Source: Conus ventricosus (lineage: Eukaryota; Mollusca; Gastropoda; Neogastropoda; Conidae). From it: 42,500 bases of DNA. The first letter of the stretch is position 1. The number at the start of each line of letters is the position of its first letter. The position numbers and the translations under genes are program-made. Below are positions 31,326 through 42,500 of the stretch, piece by piece. The DNA lies in NCBI GenBank assembly GCA_018398815.1, contig CM031595.1:142359471-142401970 (forward strand), read 5' to 3'. Under the pieces are notes generated by a model that was not told where the DNA came from, did not search any database, and was given only the letters and a program-made list of their open reading frames with translations.

Positions 31326-31420
31326 GCTCTACTCCACTCCACTCCACTCCACTGCGCACCACAGCTCTGTGCTGCATTGCGTTGTACTGCATTGCATTGC
31401 TTGGCACTGCACTGCTCTCC
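31326..31420. repeat. (CTCCA)n / (TGCAT)n degenerate pentamers
   Basis: ACTCC pentamers (31330-31355) are followed by degenerate TGCAT and GCACT pentamers. The rest of intron 31115-31839 is unremarkable. Confidence 0.7.
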
Positions 31421-31839
31421 ATTACCTAACACCGTGAACACTTCACTACTCAGCACTGCATTGACCTTACCAGCATACAGTTCACTACACCACGCTGCAC
31501 TGCATTACAGTATGCCACCCACACCAAATCACACCATAGCTCTTGTAACAGTCTTGACAACATCGCCCTGGATCTAGTGTCATGGTAATGTTCTGGTCAT
31601 GAGAACCTCTGGCAATGCTGTCCTAGATCTGATATCAATGTCCAGCTCGTAACAAAGTGATAATAGACCTGGTGCCATTGCAGCGTCCCGCAGATAGGGA
31701 ATCTCTGATTATAACCTAGATGCAGCATTATGAAAATGACTTTTTTCATAACATTCTTTTATATTGACCTGGATCTAATGTAATGGCAATGCCCTGCGAA
31801 TGATGTTTCTAACTATTACTTTCTCCTTGTCCGTTCCAG

Positions 31840-31972
31840 GTCCTCCCAGTCACGACAATTCAAACGTGATTTGCCGCCACAAACATCAGCCATGCTGGGT
31901 GATCAGGTGACGCTGTCGTGTGCCGTGAATGACCCCATCACAGAGGTCAAGTGGGAGAAAGATGATCGCTGG
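31840..31972 (+). CDS. Exon 20: amino half of Ig domain i
   Basis: 133 bases, phase 2 in and phase 0 out. It encodes SSQSRQFKRDLPPQTSAMLG, strand B QVTLSCAVND and strand C ITEVKWEKDDRW|. The intron follows strand C', as in domain d. Confidence 0.92.
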
Positions 31973-32499
31973 GTGAGTGATACATGTGGCACATACTATA
32001 TGTCTAGAGTGTAGCTGAGCAGGCAAATAGGGGACTACTTGCACAGTCTATGTTTTTTTTTCTTTTCTTTTTTTTTCTTTTTTTTTCTTTTTTTTTTTAT
32101 ATAGTATGGTTTCATTGTGTAGTGTGAGTGTAGTGTGCAACTTTCTCATTATAGTTTAGCACATCCTTTTTTTTTCTTTTAAAAAAAAATCTTTTTTATG
32201 CCCAACAAAGCAGTCATGTTTTCACTTGACTGTGATTGAAGATGGCCTAAATAAAGACAGACCTATTAAGTTTTGGTGTCAGTTGATGGTGACGATTCAG
32301 ATCAGAGGATGGGTCTTCTGGTGTCCACTCAGCTTAGTGAAGGCCTGCGTTCTCCCAGCTGCCTTTCTAGTTTCTGTCTATGTAGGGTTTTGTTTGTTTG
32401 TTTACTTATAAAAGTGGGGTTTTTTCTTCACAAAATATAGCCAGGGATCCTTAGGTCACCTGCCTTCTTAAGCAAGGATACTGTCAACTTGCCCACCAG

Positions 32500-32595
32500 T
32501 CTGTGTGTGTGTGTGTATGTGCACAATTGTGTGTGTTTATATTGGTGTGTGTGTGTGTGTGTGTGTGCACAATTGTGTGATTGTGTGTGTTTATT

Positions 32596-32658
<63 letters not shown>

Positions 32659-32688
32659 ACCATTGTGTGATTGTGTGTGTTTATATTG

Positions 32689-32719
<31 letters not shown>

Positions 32720-32735
32720 TGTACATCTGTTCATC
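32500..32735. repeat. (TG)n block with three embedded ACAATTGTGTG-type modules
   Basis: TG runs are interrupted three times by TGTGCAC-ATTGTGTG followed by TTTATATTGG or TTTATTGG (near 32520, 32568 and 32656). This points to duplication of a mixed module rather than simple slippage alone. Confidence 0.85.
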
Positions 32736-33739
32736 TTTTCACACATACTTATATATCTGTGTAGTATGCATGCATCTTATTTCGCTCGTACTTTTAAATC
32801 TTTACAGTTGCCAAAGAATGGCTAATAGACATAAGCAGTAAGCTGTGAACATAAGAACAAAATTGCTTATGCAGCGTAACAGAGTAAGGTCTGGTGGCAT
32901 CAGACACATGCGCCACCTTCATGCTTGGTCGACCCAAGGTCTAGAAACATGCATGCATTCACCATGCTTGGTTGACCCATGCTCAGTGAAGCAAGCATCA
33001 TCAGCATTCCTCTTCACACCTGTCATTCCAGGTGCTGAAGTGTCTTAATCCTGTTCGGCTCATCTCCATTCCAAGCTGTGAACTGAGTGTGAATTGTCCG
33101 TAGTGTCCTTGTGTAAAGAATTACACAATTCTGTAGGAGGCTCTTCTCATGCGAGTGCAAAGTTTCAGCAGTCACCTGTGTTATTCTTTTGTGAGTGAAC
33201 TTTTTTGTTGTTGGTTTTTTTTTGTTCTGAATGTGGACAGGAAAAAGTAGTTGTGCAATGGAAATGGCTGTGGGTTGTGTGGTGAGTGGCTAAAAGATAC
33301 TGAGAGAGAAAGAAGGAAAGGGGAGAGATTGAGGACGTGCCGGACAGTTGGGTTGGAGAGAATGGAGAAAGGAGGACTAAAACAGTGATGAGCTGAAGAG
33401 GTGGAAAAATGAACATTAAATCTAGATGGAGTCATTCAGAGTGAAGGAAGGAGGTTTTCTCTCCATTTTTGTGCAGGGGCACTGCCAACATCTGCTTTCT
33501 TTTTTTTTTCTTTCTTTCTCTCTTTTTTTTCCTTAAACATAAATTCTACTGCCCCTGTAGTTTATCTAAATTGTGGACCAAAACTTTAAGAACTTTCCTG
33601 GGAAATGAATGTTTGTGTCTGTGAATAAGAGGGTGTGTGAGAAGTGTATGTAGTTTTGAACAAGTTTCACATGAAAATTAAACCTGAACTTCCTTTAAGT
33701 GTGACAGACTGGTGCCTTTGATAATCAGTCCTGTATATT

Positions 33740-34025
33740 ACGTCTCTGTGTAATGAGAGAACACAGAATTAGCAAACATTTGGTCTCTTGGTAATGAGGG
33801 GACAGAGCATCAGTATACACCTTGTTGCTGTGTAATGAGAAAACACAGGGTCTGTATACACTTTATCTCTTTTGTTTGATAGGACACAACATATGTTTAT
33901 AGTTTGTCTGTTTGTTAGAGAGAAACACAGCATCTTATGATCTCTTTGTTAGGAGAGAACACTGTCAGTTTTTTTTTATCATGGTCTTCTTGTAATGAAA
34001 GAAACAACATCTGTATATAGTTGCC
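33740..34025 (+). repeat. Degenerate minisatellite, about 41-bp unit, about 7 copies
   Basis: TAATGAGAGAACACAG-like cores recur near 33751, 33792, 33833, 33878, 33915, 33950 and 33992, spaced 35-45 bases. Several are followed by CTGTATA-type sequence. Confidence 0.75.
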
Positions 34026-34083
34026 ATTTTGATTAAACTGAACATGGCAATTGTACAAGTATGAAAATGTGGCACATATACAT

Positions 34084-34232
<149 letters not shown>

Positions 34233-34497
34233 GGGCATTGTTCACATCATTTGATTGAGCATCAAGTTTTCATTTCAGTTCCCCAGTCCTTCTCCTGAAA
34301 GTTATCACAATGTTGTCGATTGGAATGTACTCCAAAGTCAGACTGATGAACCCAAGAATGTATAACAGCATTTGAGTAATAATACTATTACGTTTTTCCC
34401 TGGTTTTATTTCATACGCTTTTTTTTTCATTGTCCTTGATGTGTGCATTTTCAAAGATATGTCTTTTTCAGTAGTGTGATCAAATGCGTGGTTCCAG

Positions 34498-34657
34498 GTG
34501 TTGGCCTCCAAGCGCATTTCCTGCAAGCAGCAGCGTGATGGGACGGTTTCCTTACAGCTCAGTGGATTGGTGGACTCAGATGCCGGTGCCTACCGCTGCA
34601 CGGCTGTTCTGGCTGATGGCAGCGAGATACACACCACCACCCAACTCTCTGTCACTG
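34498..34657 (+). CDS. Exon 21: carboxy half of Ig domain i
   Basis: 160 bases, phase 0 in and phase 1 out. It encodes VLASKRISCKQQRDG, strand E VSLQLSGL, strand F DAGAYRCTAVLADG and TTTQLSVTG. Both Cys are present in this domain. Confidence 0.93.
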
Positions 34658-34819
34658 GTGGGTGTGATGCTGTGTTACCTGCTTCGGAGCTTTTGCATAG
34701 AATAAGTTTTAAGTTCAGGCCTGGTAGAATGCAGGGAAATTGGTGTGTTGTGGGGGTAATGTAATAGAAATATTCTGTGATATGCTGTCTTTCTGTTCAT
34801 CTGTCTGCCTGTTTTTGTC

Positions 34820-34874
34820 TCACACACATGCTGACACACACACCTGCATGCACACGCGCATGCACACGCACACG

Positions 34875-34938
<64 letters not shown>

Positions 34939-34939
34939 A

Positions 34940-35010
<71 letters not shown>

Positions 35011-35087
35011 CACAAGCACATGGACACACAGTCACATAAATGCACATACACATCATAAACACACACTGACACGCACTGACATGCACT

Positions 35088-35162
<75 letters not shown>
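34820..35162. repeat. (CA)n arrays
   Basis: Three CA blocks with CACC, CATG and TGACA interruptions span about 340 bases. Confidence 0.95.
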
Positions 35163-35164
<2 letters not shown>

Positions 35165-35620
35165 GACTCACATGTTTTAGACTTTCTGTTTATAAAGCAT
35201 GATACATTTTGTCACATAGTTCTTGAATGCTTTCTTCCATTTCTACTTCTTTTTTCTTTCTTTTTTTTCCTTTTTTTTGGTGTTTTTTTTTTTCCGTCTC
35301 CTTTCCCATTACTACTCTCCTTCCTCCACTCCCCACACCTACACCATCTCCTCCAGCTTCCACCCTTTCATACAACACCATGTTTCCATTACCTCCTTTT
35401 CCCTTTTCCCATCTGCTCTCAGTCGCTTTCTATGGTTTGTTTCTGTAAAACAGATGGTGTCACACCCACCAAGTCATGAACTGGTCATGTGAAAATCGGG
35501 CAGCATAACGATTTTGACATATGCATTCCCCTGATTATGTTAATCATATGGTTGTTACTAAGTTGTGACAGAGGTCACTGGCAGTTATTGCTTTAATGAG
35601 AGCTGTTGTTGTTTTTTCAG

Positions 35621-35654
35621 TTCCGGAGAGGAGGAAGCCAATGGAGGGAGATGG
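35621..35654 (+). CDS. Exon 22: 34-base linker microexon
   Basis: Between gttttttcag and GATGG|gtaagt, phase 1 in and phase 2 out. It encodes VPERRKPMEGD. Both splice sites are strong and the phase fits exons 21 and 23. Confidence 0.75.
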
Positions 35655-36415
35655 GTAAGTGTCTGGTCGTTTTGTTTCCTGGTGGTGTTTTGTTTTTAGA
35701 ATATGAGGGGCTGAGCACAGGAGATGTGCTGCAGTCTGTCTCGTTGAAATTCATGCTAATGATTTTTTTTTTGGTTACAGTGTGCAGACATGTATTACAA
35801 AATGTATGTGCAGGATGTGTTTTGTGTTGAAAAGTGTGACAGATTGCTTATTGCGTATCCTTTTTTTTTTCTTTTGTTCTTCTGTTTCCATATCTGAAGA
35901 CCAGTTGAATGATTATGCTCCAGGAAATTATTATTCAACAAAGTTATTTTTTAAAAAAAAGAATAGTTTAGGTGGGATACTGATTGGAGATGCACTAGAA
36001 AATAGACTTATCATCAACTCATGATGCAACATTTTGACCATATTTTCAAGATTCAACAGACTTACACATAATGGCCAAAGCAAATAATCCATATATGATT
36101 TAAAAGTTTTCCATTTTACCTTTAAAATGCTAGCAGTTTTTTTCATGAGTGCTGCTTTTAAAGTTCTGCAATCTTTTTAACTTATGTCTCTAAATTCTAG
36201 AACAGAACATTAGTAAAAGGCATGTGTAATTGTCTTTGAATACTAGTGTGTCCTGTCAAAGTTGTAACTAAGCACATTACCTTTAAGTCAGTGCAAATAA
36301 ACAAGAAAAAAAGTATGTTAAAAGAAAATGACTAGATGTAGGTATATCTGTAAGCAGACCAGTTCCAAGGCTACAGAAAGCAGAGTGAAGTCATGATGCT
36401 TAACTTTACTTTCAG

Positions 36416-36558
36416 GGAGGTGGCCCCAGTGTTCCTGAAGACCTTGAAGGACCAGAAGGTGAGGGATGGGGACACCATCCTTCTCACCTGCTCTGTGGGG
36501 GTCGGCCACGCCCACAAGTCACCTGGACGCGTCACGGAGAGGAGATCTTGGACAACCA
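36416..36558 (+). CDS. Exon 23: amino half of Ig domain j
   Basis: After actttcag in phase 2 it encodes EVAPVFLKTLKDQKVRDGDT and strand B ILLTCSVG. From the G run at 36497-36501 the signal moves one frame to RPRPQVTWTRHGEEILDN. One missing G restores a standard Ig amino half. Donor CA|gtgaga leaves phase 2. The carboxy half of this domain was not found downstream. Confidence 0.85.
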
Positions 36559-37689
36559 GTGAGACAAAGCTGCTGGGTGTGGACACAGGCAGTGGCTTTT
36601 GTCACGTCCAGTAGGAGGGGTTGGTTATTCATTTATTTCTTCATTCGTTTGGGATAGTGTGACGAAGGAAGATGAGAGAAGAAGGGAAGGAAAGGAGGTT
36701 GGGGAAAGAAGGGGAGGTACAACAAACTTAAAAAATCCATAAGTATGTTTTTTGTGAAAAACAGAAATTTTCTCATGAAGAAAATGATGAACGTTTGTGG
36801 ACAAAATTACCCACTTTCATTTTAAAAAGTTATTTTTTTCGAAGGATATTGCTGTTTTCGTAAAGAAAATTGTTTTTGAAAGAGATATTGTCATTTTGGT
36901 AAAGAAGTTTTACTGTTTTCACCAACAAAATTATTGTGTTGCAAAGAAAAAGAATGAAGAAAACAGCAATGAGACTTTTTGAAGCGAGTAATGTCCCATA
37001 GCGAGGAATCCGATGGATAAGCCCCTCAAGGAGATGAAGATGCTAAAGGAGGCGTGTGTGCCATGAGCGGACTGGTTTGCACTCCCACTGGGGAATCAAT
37101 GTAATAGTCCAGTCACCAGGTATTCTCATTATGCACTGTGAAAATTTTTACTGGGCGGTGTCTCTGGACCGTGTTTAAGCTTCTTCTTGAGTGACCATCG
37201 TTCATCCATCCATCAGGAGTCATTATTATGAGATGATTTCGTAATGCGCATGATGCAGTAGTGCTTCATTGTAATAATCTGCTGTGTGGCTTATTATTAT
37301 TGAATGTCGTTATAAGCTTCTTTACTGTGCTGAAAATGATCTGATCATCCCATTCAGATGTAAGTGACGTTGATTTCTGTGGTTGATCTTCAGGACATAC
37401 TGACAGCACGACGGCAATGCTGAAACATCAGATTCCTGACGTGTAATCCTGAGGATAGGTCACTACCTGCACCCCCGCAACATGCAGGGAGGCCACTACC
37501 ACGCTTCATAAATGTGGATTGATGGCGCCCTTCTTGATGCTGATTGCCTGTCTTTTCTGTGGCCGGCTGTTTCTGTCTGGAAGACAGCCCCCTTTCCCTC
37601 ACGCTAAAGCTCTGTTTGCACAGAACTGTGTGAGTTGTCGTCTTTGTTTTTTTTTTCTCTTTGTACTCATTAAAGCTGAGCCTTTGGAA

Positions 37690-37977
37690 TTCTTTCTCTT
37701 TGGTCAAGCATTTTGGAACATCTCTCCTCTTTTGGCAAGCATTTTGAACGTTCCTTCTCTTTGGTAAGCATTTTGAACATCTTTCTTTTGTCAGCATTTT
37801 GGAACGTTCTTCTCTTTTGGTTAAGCATTTTGACATTCTTCTCTGTTTTTAAGCATTTTGAACTTTTCCCTCTGTTTGTTAACATTTGGAACTTTCTCCC
37901 GTTTGGAACATTTGGGAACTTTCTCCTCGTTTGGTGAAGCTTTTGAGAACATTCCCTCTTTTGGTCAGATATTGCAT
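37690..37977 (+). repeat. Minisatellite, about 29-bp unit, about 10 copies
   Basis: Units of the form CTCTTTTGGTAAGCATTTTG then AACGTTC recur every 27-31 bases (cores near 37706, 37737, 37766, 37792, 37823, 37851), becoming degenerate toward 37977. Many copies contain GGTAAG-like strings. Confidence 0.9.
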
Positions 37978-38454
37978 TAAATGTACCGATCAGCGAACAC
38001 ATCTTCACATAAAGACTTGTTTCTTTCTTGTCTACTCACTGGATTAGACTGACCATCCAGCAAATTGTCTGTCCAGCAAAGACTTCTGCCTATGAAGACT
38101 GACCATTGTTGCCCTGTTGTCCACACACTGTATGGATTTACCTCCAAACAAAATCTCTGATCTCAGTGAAGACTTGTTTTTTCTGCACGGGAAATGTCTT
38201 CCATCAAAGACCCCTTTCTGTAAAGCGTGTTTTTTTTGGGGTTTTTTTCTTTTCTGGATTCGCTTTGTCTCAAAAATTTGGGGTATGGAGTTACTTTCCA
38301 ACAAAGACTAATGAAAGATCTTTTGGGAGTTCATACCGAGAAGTTCCACATACAAAATGATGTCATCTGTTTTATTTGTGTTTTTGCTGAGATGTAATGA
38401 GTATGAGTGACAGACACTAGCAGTCAGCATGTGCTTATTTGTTTTGACCTCTCT

Positions 38455-38755
38455 CATATTCTCTCTCCTCCCCCCTCCTCACATCCTACCCCCACTCCTC
38501 TTCTCTCTGTCTGTCTGTCTCTCTCTTTTTTCCTTTCTCTCTCTCTCTCTCTCTGTCTCTGTCTCTCTCTCTCCCCTCCTCTCTCTCTCTCTCTCTCCCC
38601 CCCCTCTCCCCTCTCCCCCCCCTCTCTCCCCTTTCCTCTGTCTGTGTGAGAGTGTTTGTGTGTGTGTGTGTGTGTGGTGCGTGTGCATGTGTGTGTGTGT
38701 GAGTGTGTGTTTTGTGTGGTGTGTGTGTGTGTGTTGTGTGTGTGTGTGTTTTGTT
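38455..38755. repeat. Pyrimidine block followed by TG tract
   Basis: CT/CCT-rich sequence to 38640 and then interrupted TG repeats. Confidence 0.9.
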
Positions 38756-39002
38756 GTGCTGCCAAATTGGTGTGTGTATAAAATCAGTACATTGTACCCG
38801 TGTTGTTTTCAAAAAGTTTGTAGATGCATTGTGAAGAGTTTTGTCCATGTTTTTTAAATGTCAGAGTGTTGTCAGTGTGAATTTTTTGTTGTCAAGAAGG
38901 GTATCAGGGGTGTTGTGTGGTCTGTTGTCAGAGAGCGTGGTCATGAAATGCTTACAAACTGGCTTGCAATGAACTCTAGTGTGGGGCGGGTTTGGTCTTT
39001 AG

Positions 39003-39053
39003 ATGCCTACATGTCGGGTGATTCTGAGTCTTCTTCATCTGCTCACGCCTACG
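39003..39053 (+). CDS. Exon 24: Ser-rich linker
   Basis: 51 bases after ttggtctttag, phase 1 in and out (TACG|gtaaga). It encodes DAYMSGDSESSSSAHAY, a short acidic/serine linker resembling the others. Without the preceding half-Ig exon its membership rests on splice sites and composition. Confidence 0.6.
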
Positions 39054-40480
39054 GTAAGAATTAGGGGTGGAACTGACCTAGGTAGACACCGTTCAAGTAT
39101 CTATAATACTGGAATTTTCTTTAGCTGCACTCTTCCTCTTTTTGCTGAAACTTTGCACTGTAGTCTAGTTGTATGCTACACTCCTCACTGAATATCAAAA
39201 AAGGCTGTATATGTGTATTTTTCATATCAATAATCATGTAAGATTTTCGTCTTTTTGTAGTTTCAGTCTTCATGTATAACTTTTTTCTGTACCTTTATTC
39301 TCCGTGATCTGTCTCATTTTGTAGAAACTGTAGCATCATACACCAACTGTAGTGTTCATTCTGCTCTGTATTCACATGCATCTGTGTCAGAACAATGTCC
39401 TTTCAGAACACGCTGTTAAAACTCAGATTGCTGTCATTTTCCTTTAGAAACACTCATCAATAAATCATGCTTTTCAGACTCTCGTATTCCCTCAAAAGAA
39501 AGAAAATCAAATCAAAAAAATTAGGGGAACACAAAAATATTCTGGTCGTCATTCACCTTCTCTCAGAAGCCTTAGGGCTCTTGGTGATGTGCATTCTGCA
39601 CATTGTGATGCACAAAGTACTCTTTTGAAAATGTCCCTCAGGGATCAGGGGTCCATTTAACTTTTAAAACAACAATCACTAGAGTTGATTTTTTAAAACT
39701 CTGCAGTGCATTAACAACGGATCAGGTGACTGCTCAAAAACGATAGCCAGTGGATGCCCTGGACGTGTTTTGAAATGCACGGTGTGCTTTGACAACTCTG
39801 TAGGAGCAGGAGGCTGAGTTCTGAAGGAACTGTGGTGGCCGTTCTCAAGGAAGCAGAATCGTCCACCAGCCCTGTGTTAGTGGATTGCATGTCATATCAT
39901 GCATCAGCACTCTTTGCAAACTGTGCACGTAGCACCCACAGGTTTTTTGGATGGTTTGATGTGTTCTGAACCAAATCACCCAATTTTTGTCATTGCCAAA
40001 CCCGGGGCACTGATTGTACTGAAGTAGCACTGTGTGTATCTTGTATCATGTTATCTTTTTTTCTTCTTTCCTCCTTTTAATCCCATTGTTTTTTTTTTTC
40101 ATGTTCTTCTTTTTTTCCCGCTCTTTACCTGAAGGGGGGAGGAAAAAGGGTCGCTTCTTGATTCTGGAACTTTTGCCTTTGCATTTTCTGTATTTCTTGC
40201 TCTTTCTCTAGCTGTACATTTCTGTATCACTCTGTTTCTTGCATGTGTATGCAAGTTGTTACCTATCTGCATGTGTGTCTGTTTCTGTATGCTTTCTCAA
40301 GAATATTTATGATTGCTCAAAACAGTTGATGCTGATCTCTTTGCAGAAGGAATGTTGGGTGTTCACTTGTGCTATGATGAAGAAAGAGAGACCCGAAAAA
40401 GAGTGATAGAGAGAGTGAGGATGAGAAACAGAAAAAAAGGAGATAGAGGGGGTGAAGGAGGAGGAGGAAAGAAGAGGGGA
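39054..40480. other. Intron or 3' flank, nothing recognised
   Basis: AT-rich sequence with short T runs. No exon with Ig character is visible. Confidence 0.6.
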
Positions 40481-40498
40481 GAGAAGAGAGAGAGAGAG

Positions 40499-40551
<53 letters not shown>

Positions 40552-40555
40552 ATGA
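40410..40555. repeat. (GA)n purine block
   Basis: AGAGAG repeats with GGAGGAGGA variants; the open frame through it is repeat-driven. Confidence 0.9.
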
Positions 40556-41029
40556 ATTATGCATTTACAAAGAAAACATATAAGCACGCATGTGTTTTCT
40601 TGTAATGCACCCCACAAACTGAGTATATGGATGGACCCTAGGAAAAAAAAACAGAGAGAGGGTGTATGACAGTAAAGTAAGAGGGAAGAGAAAGAGAAAA
40701 GTGAGAAAGGAGGGGGAAGGGAAGTGGGGAAAGTGAGAAAGGAGGGGGGAAGGAAGTGAGAGAGGGACTGTAAGGAGAAGACAAAGACTCCTGTCAGAAA
40801 GAGTGTACCGTTACAAAGAATATTAGCGAGCCATGTCCGAGCATTATGCCTTGTCACCGGACATTACCAACCAATGTTGTGCGTCTGAAGGGGAAAAATG
40901 CCCTTTATCCCAAAAAAACCCAGTGGTACCCCAGCTAAAAGAAAATAAAACAACAAACAAACGACTACCGAAAGAGGGCTTGATAGATAAGCCCGACACA
41001 AGTATGATCACAGCGTTAGTTTTTTGCTG

Positions 41030-41109
41030 GTCAGGCGGGCGGAAAACACCACCGAATTCCCACCCGGACGCAGATCAATGTCCCGGCCTTATAAACCCCC
41101 GCCAGAGTC

Positions 41110-41156
<47 letters not shown>

Positions 41157-41460
41157 CCTGGACCATCCATTCAGCCGTGAAGCCGCCTTGATTGTCCCTT
41201 CCCCTATTTTGGTCAGTTGGCCGTGAAAACAAACATTGGGGGGGTTTTGGGAGCGGGCCGGTTTCGGGTCAGTGGCTGAAGGGGCCGGGGTCGGTCGTCC
41301 CGATGCGGGGGACAGGGGGACAGGCCTGGCCCGTCAGCGACCTGGCGAGTGTTGAACTGATGGGCGGTGGTGCCAGCTCTCCCGTGGATGGGACTTTAAG
41401 GTGGGGGGGGGGGGGGGGGTGTTCCTGTGGGAGGGAGGAGCATCATCCCCCATAGTTGTG
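41030..41460 (+). promoter_or_regulatory. Candidate GC-rich island with TATA-like element
   Basis: The base composition changes sharply to G/C-rich. A TATAAA string at 41088-41093 sits in CCGGCCTTATAAACCCCCGC, followed by a 45-base C run and then G-rich segments (runs at 41239-41245 and 41403-41419). This could be an internal or neighbouring promoter. The evidence is composition and one motif only. Confidence 0.25.
41111..41155. repeat. Poly(C) run of 45 bases
   Basis: Uninterrupted C from 41111 to 41155. Confidence 0.97.
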
Positions 41461-41590
41461 ACAGGGAGGGGCTGTGGATGACCCACGTGTTTTGGGTGAT
41501 AAGGCTTATCCAAAACAGGTCACCCGGTTGCGTGGGAAATTTACTGTGCTGAAACTGACTTTTGTTTGTTTGATGTTGCCTGACCGACTA

Positions 41591-41641
<51 letters not shown>
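41591..41641. repeat. (CT)n microsatellite
   Basis: About 50 bases of pure CT. Confidence 0.95.
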
Positions 41642-41643
<2 letters not shown>

Positions 41644-41799
41644 CCATCTTTTTTTTAAAAAATCCTTATCTATTCTCTTCTTTCATTGCTTGTTTATTTT
41701 AACCCCCCCCCTCTCCCCCCCCCTCTCCCCCCCTCTCTCTCTCGTATTGTAGTTCTAGTCACTTTTTGCATGCTTCTTTTGTTGCCTTATCTTATTTTG

Positions 41800-41909
41800 C
41801 ATTGTTGACCCTACTCAGGGCGAGGACTGGATGTAAAAAAGCACATCAGTGCTTATCTGTTATCCTCGTAAATAAAGAATTTTGTCTTGTCTTGTCTTGT
41901 CTTGTCTTG

Positions 41910-41912
<3 letters not shown>
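41800..41912 (+). mobile_element. Retroelement 3' end with (TCTTG)n tail
   Basis: The sequence GGACTGGATGTAAAAAAGCA, then CTTATCTGTTATCCTCGTAA, AATAAAGAATTTTG and five to six TCTTG units has the layout of a LINE or SINE 3' end with a short tandem-repeat tail. A CT array follows. The family was not identified and the 5' boundary is unknown. Confidence 0.45.

Positions 41913-41981
<69 letters not shown>
41913..41981. repeat. (CT)n microsatellite
   Basis: About 65 bases of CT directly after the TCTTG tail. Confidence 0.95.
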
Positions 41982-41983
<2 letters not shown>

Positions 41984-42019
41984 TCCTTTGTGTAAGTGGC
42001 GTCCGTAGATAGTACACGC

Positions 42020-42431
42020 GGTACATTTTACCCACTGCCAGTGGATCGATTTGTAAATGACTTCAAATGATATGCAACGCTAAAGACAAAGTCAGTATGA
42101 GTTATTTTAACTTGTCCAGGCGAAAGAACCATCAAACTATAGGAGCCTTGGTTTTCTTTCTTTCTTTTTTTTTCTTCTTTTTTTTTTTGACAACCATAAT
42201 TATATTGCTGTGGTTCATAACACACTGAGCGTTAACAATGAACATTGTCATCATTATACGTGTTCTTATCAGCATTGGATTCTCATCTTCATCCACGAAA
42301 CTCCTTTCAAATACGATGATGTTCACTCCAGCAATGCGCTCTAGGATGAAGAGTTTGCTCAAAGGTTCACGTTGCCTATAGCCAGGCCAACTACCGGGCA
42401 GACCGTTATCAGAGCTGTAAATCCTGGTTAA

Positions 42432-42465
<34 letters not shown>

Positions 42466-42500
42466 CCGTGTACAAGGGAGAAAAAAGAAAGAAAGAAAAA
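42020..42500. other. Distal flank, poly(A) near the end
   Basis: T-rich and mixed sequence with a run of 31-33 A at about 42430-42462 and GAAA repeats at the edge. The A run could be a retroposon tail, but no body or target-site duplication was identified. Confidence 0.5.

Larger units (their letters stand above)
36559..39002. other. Intron or missing-exon region
   Basis: AT-rich sequence in which the carboxy half of Ig domain j should lie but was not recognised. It contains a minisatellite at 37690-37977 and a CT/TG block at 38455-38755. Confidence 0.6.

Noticed and set aside
40833..41180. 115-codon open frame ending in a proline run
   Set aside because: The proline run is the poly(C) tract; the remainder has no domain and no splice signals.
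42430..42462. Poly(A) run as the tail of a processed pseudogene or SINE
   Set aside because: No recognisable body, polyadenylation signal or target-site duplication on either side.

Overview
The window reads as an invertebrate nuclear genome, most likely a gastropod mollusc. That assignment is an inference from the small coding exons in long introns, the very heavy (CA)n, (CT)n and (CTGT)n load, and RNase H-bearing non-LTR retrotransposons; it was not tested by a search. There is no sign of bacterial, viral or plasmid organisation.

One plus-strand gene dominates. At least 24 small exons between about 3267 and 39053 encode an acidic amino terminus followed by about ten I-set immunoglobulin (Ig) domains separated by short basic or serine-rich linkers. 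No signal peptide or membrane segment is visible. The layout fits the intracellular muscle Ig proteins (titin, obscurin/unc-89, palladin, MLCK-like), but I cannot name the orthologue. Splice phases chain without conflict from 3827 to 36558 if two terminal assignments are accepted. Linker introns are mostly phase 1, and several intradomain introns split the Trp codon of strand C as TG|G. Three Ig domains lack one half in this window. Six exonic breaks in frame each look like one missing base, nearly all in homopolymers, so the assembly probably under-calls homopolymers here.

Region by region: 1-3266 is upstream flank with microsatellites and a tRNA-like SINE relic. 3267-7674 holds the first exon and the first half-Ig. 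8199-11570 holds Ig domains b and c. 11860-13913 is a 5'-truncated LINE with a 13-bp target-site duplication. 14589-19137 holds domains d and e, with a TTAA-flanked inverted-repeat DNA transposon at 15593-16624. 19751-23864 is domain f, whose intron holds a minus-strand LINE with a long open frame set between two (TG)n tracts. 24672-36558 holds linkers and domains g to j. 39003-39053 is one more linker exon. 39054-42500 holds intron or flank with a GC-rich island, a 45-base C run and a LINE tail.

The most notable structure is in the introns. Several unrelated minisatellites share a unit of about 38-41 bp, and two of them run directly into 3' splice sites. Pure (TG)n tracts abut one acceptor and one donor. 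A 50-bp LINE stub with its own target-site duplication sits just downstream of another donor.
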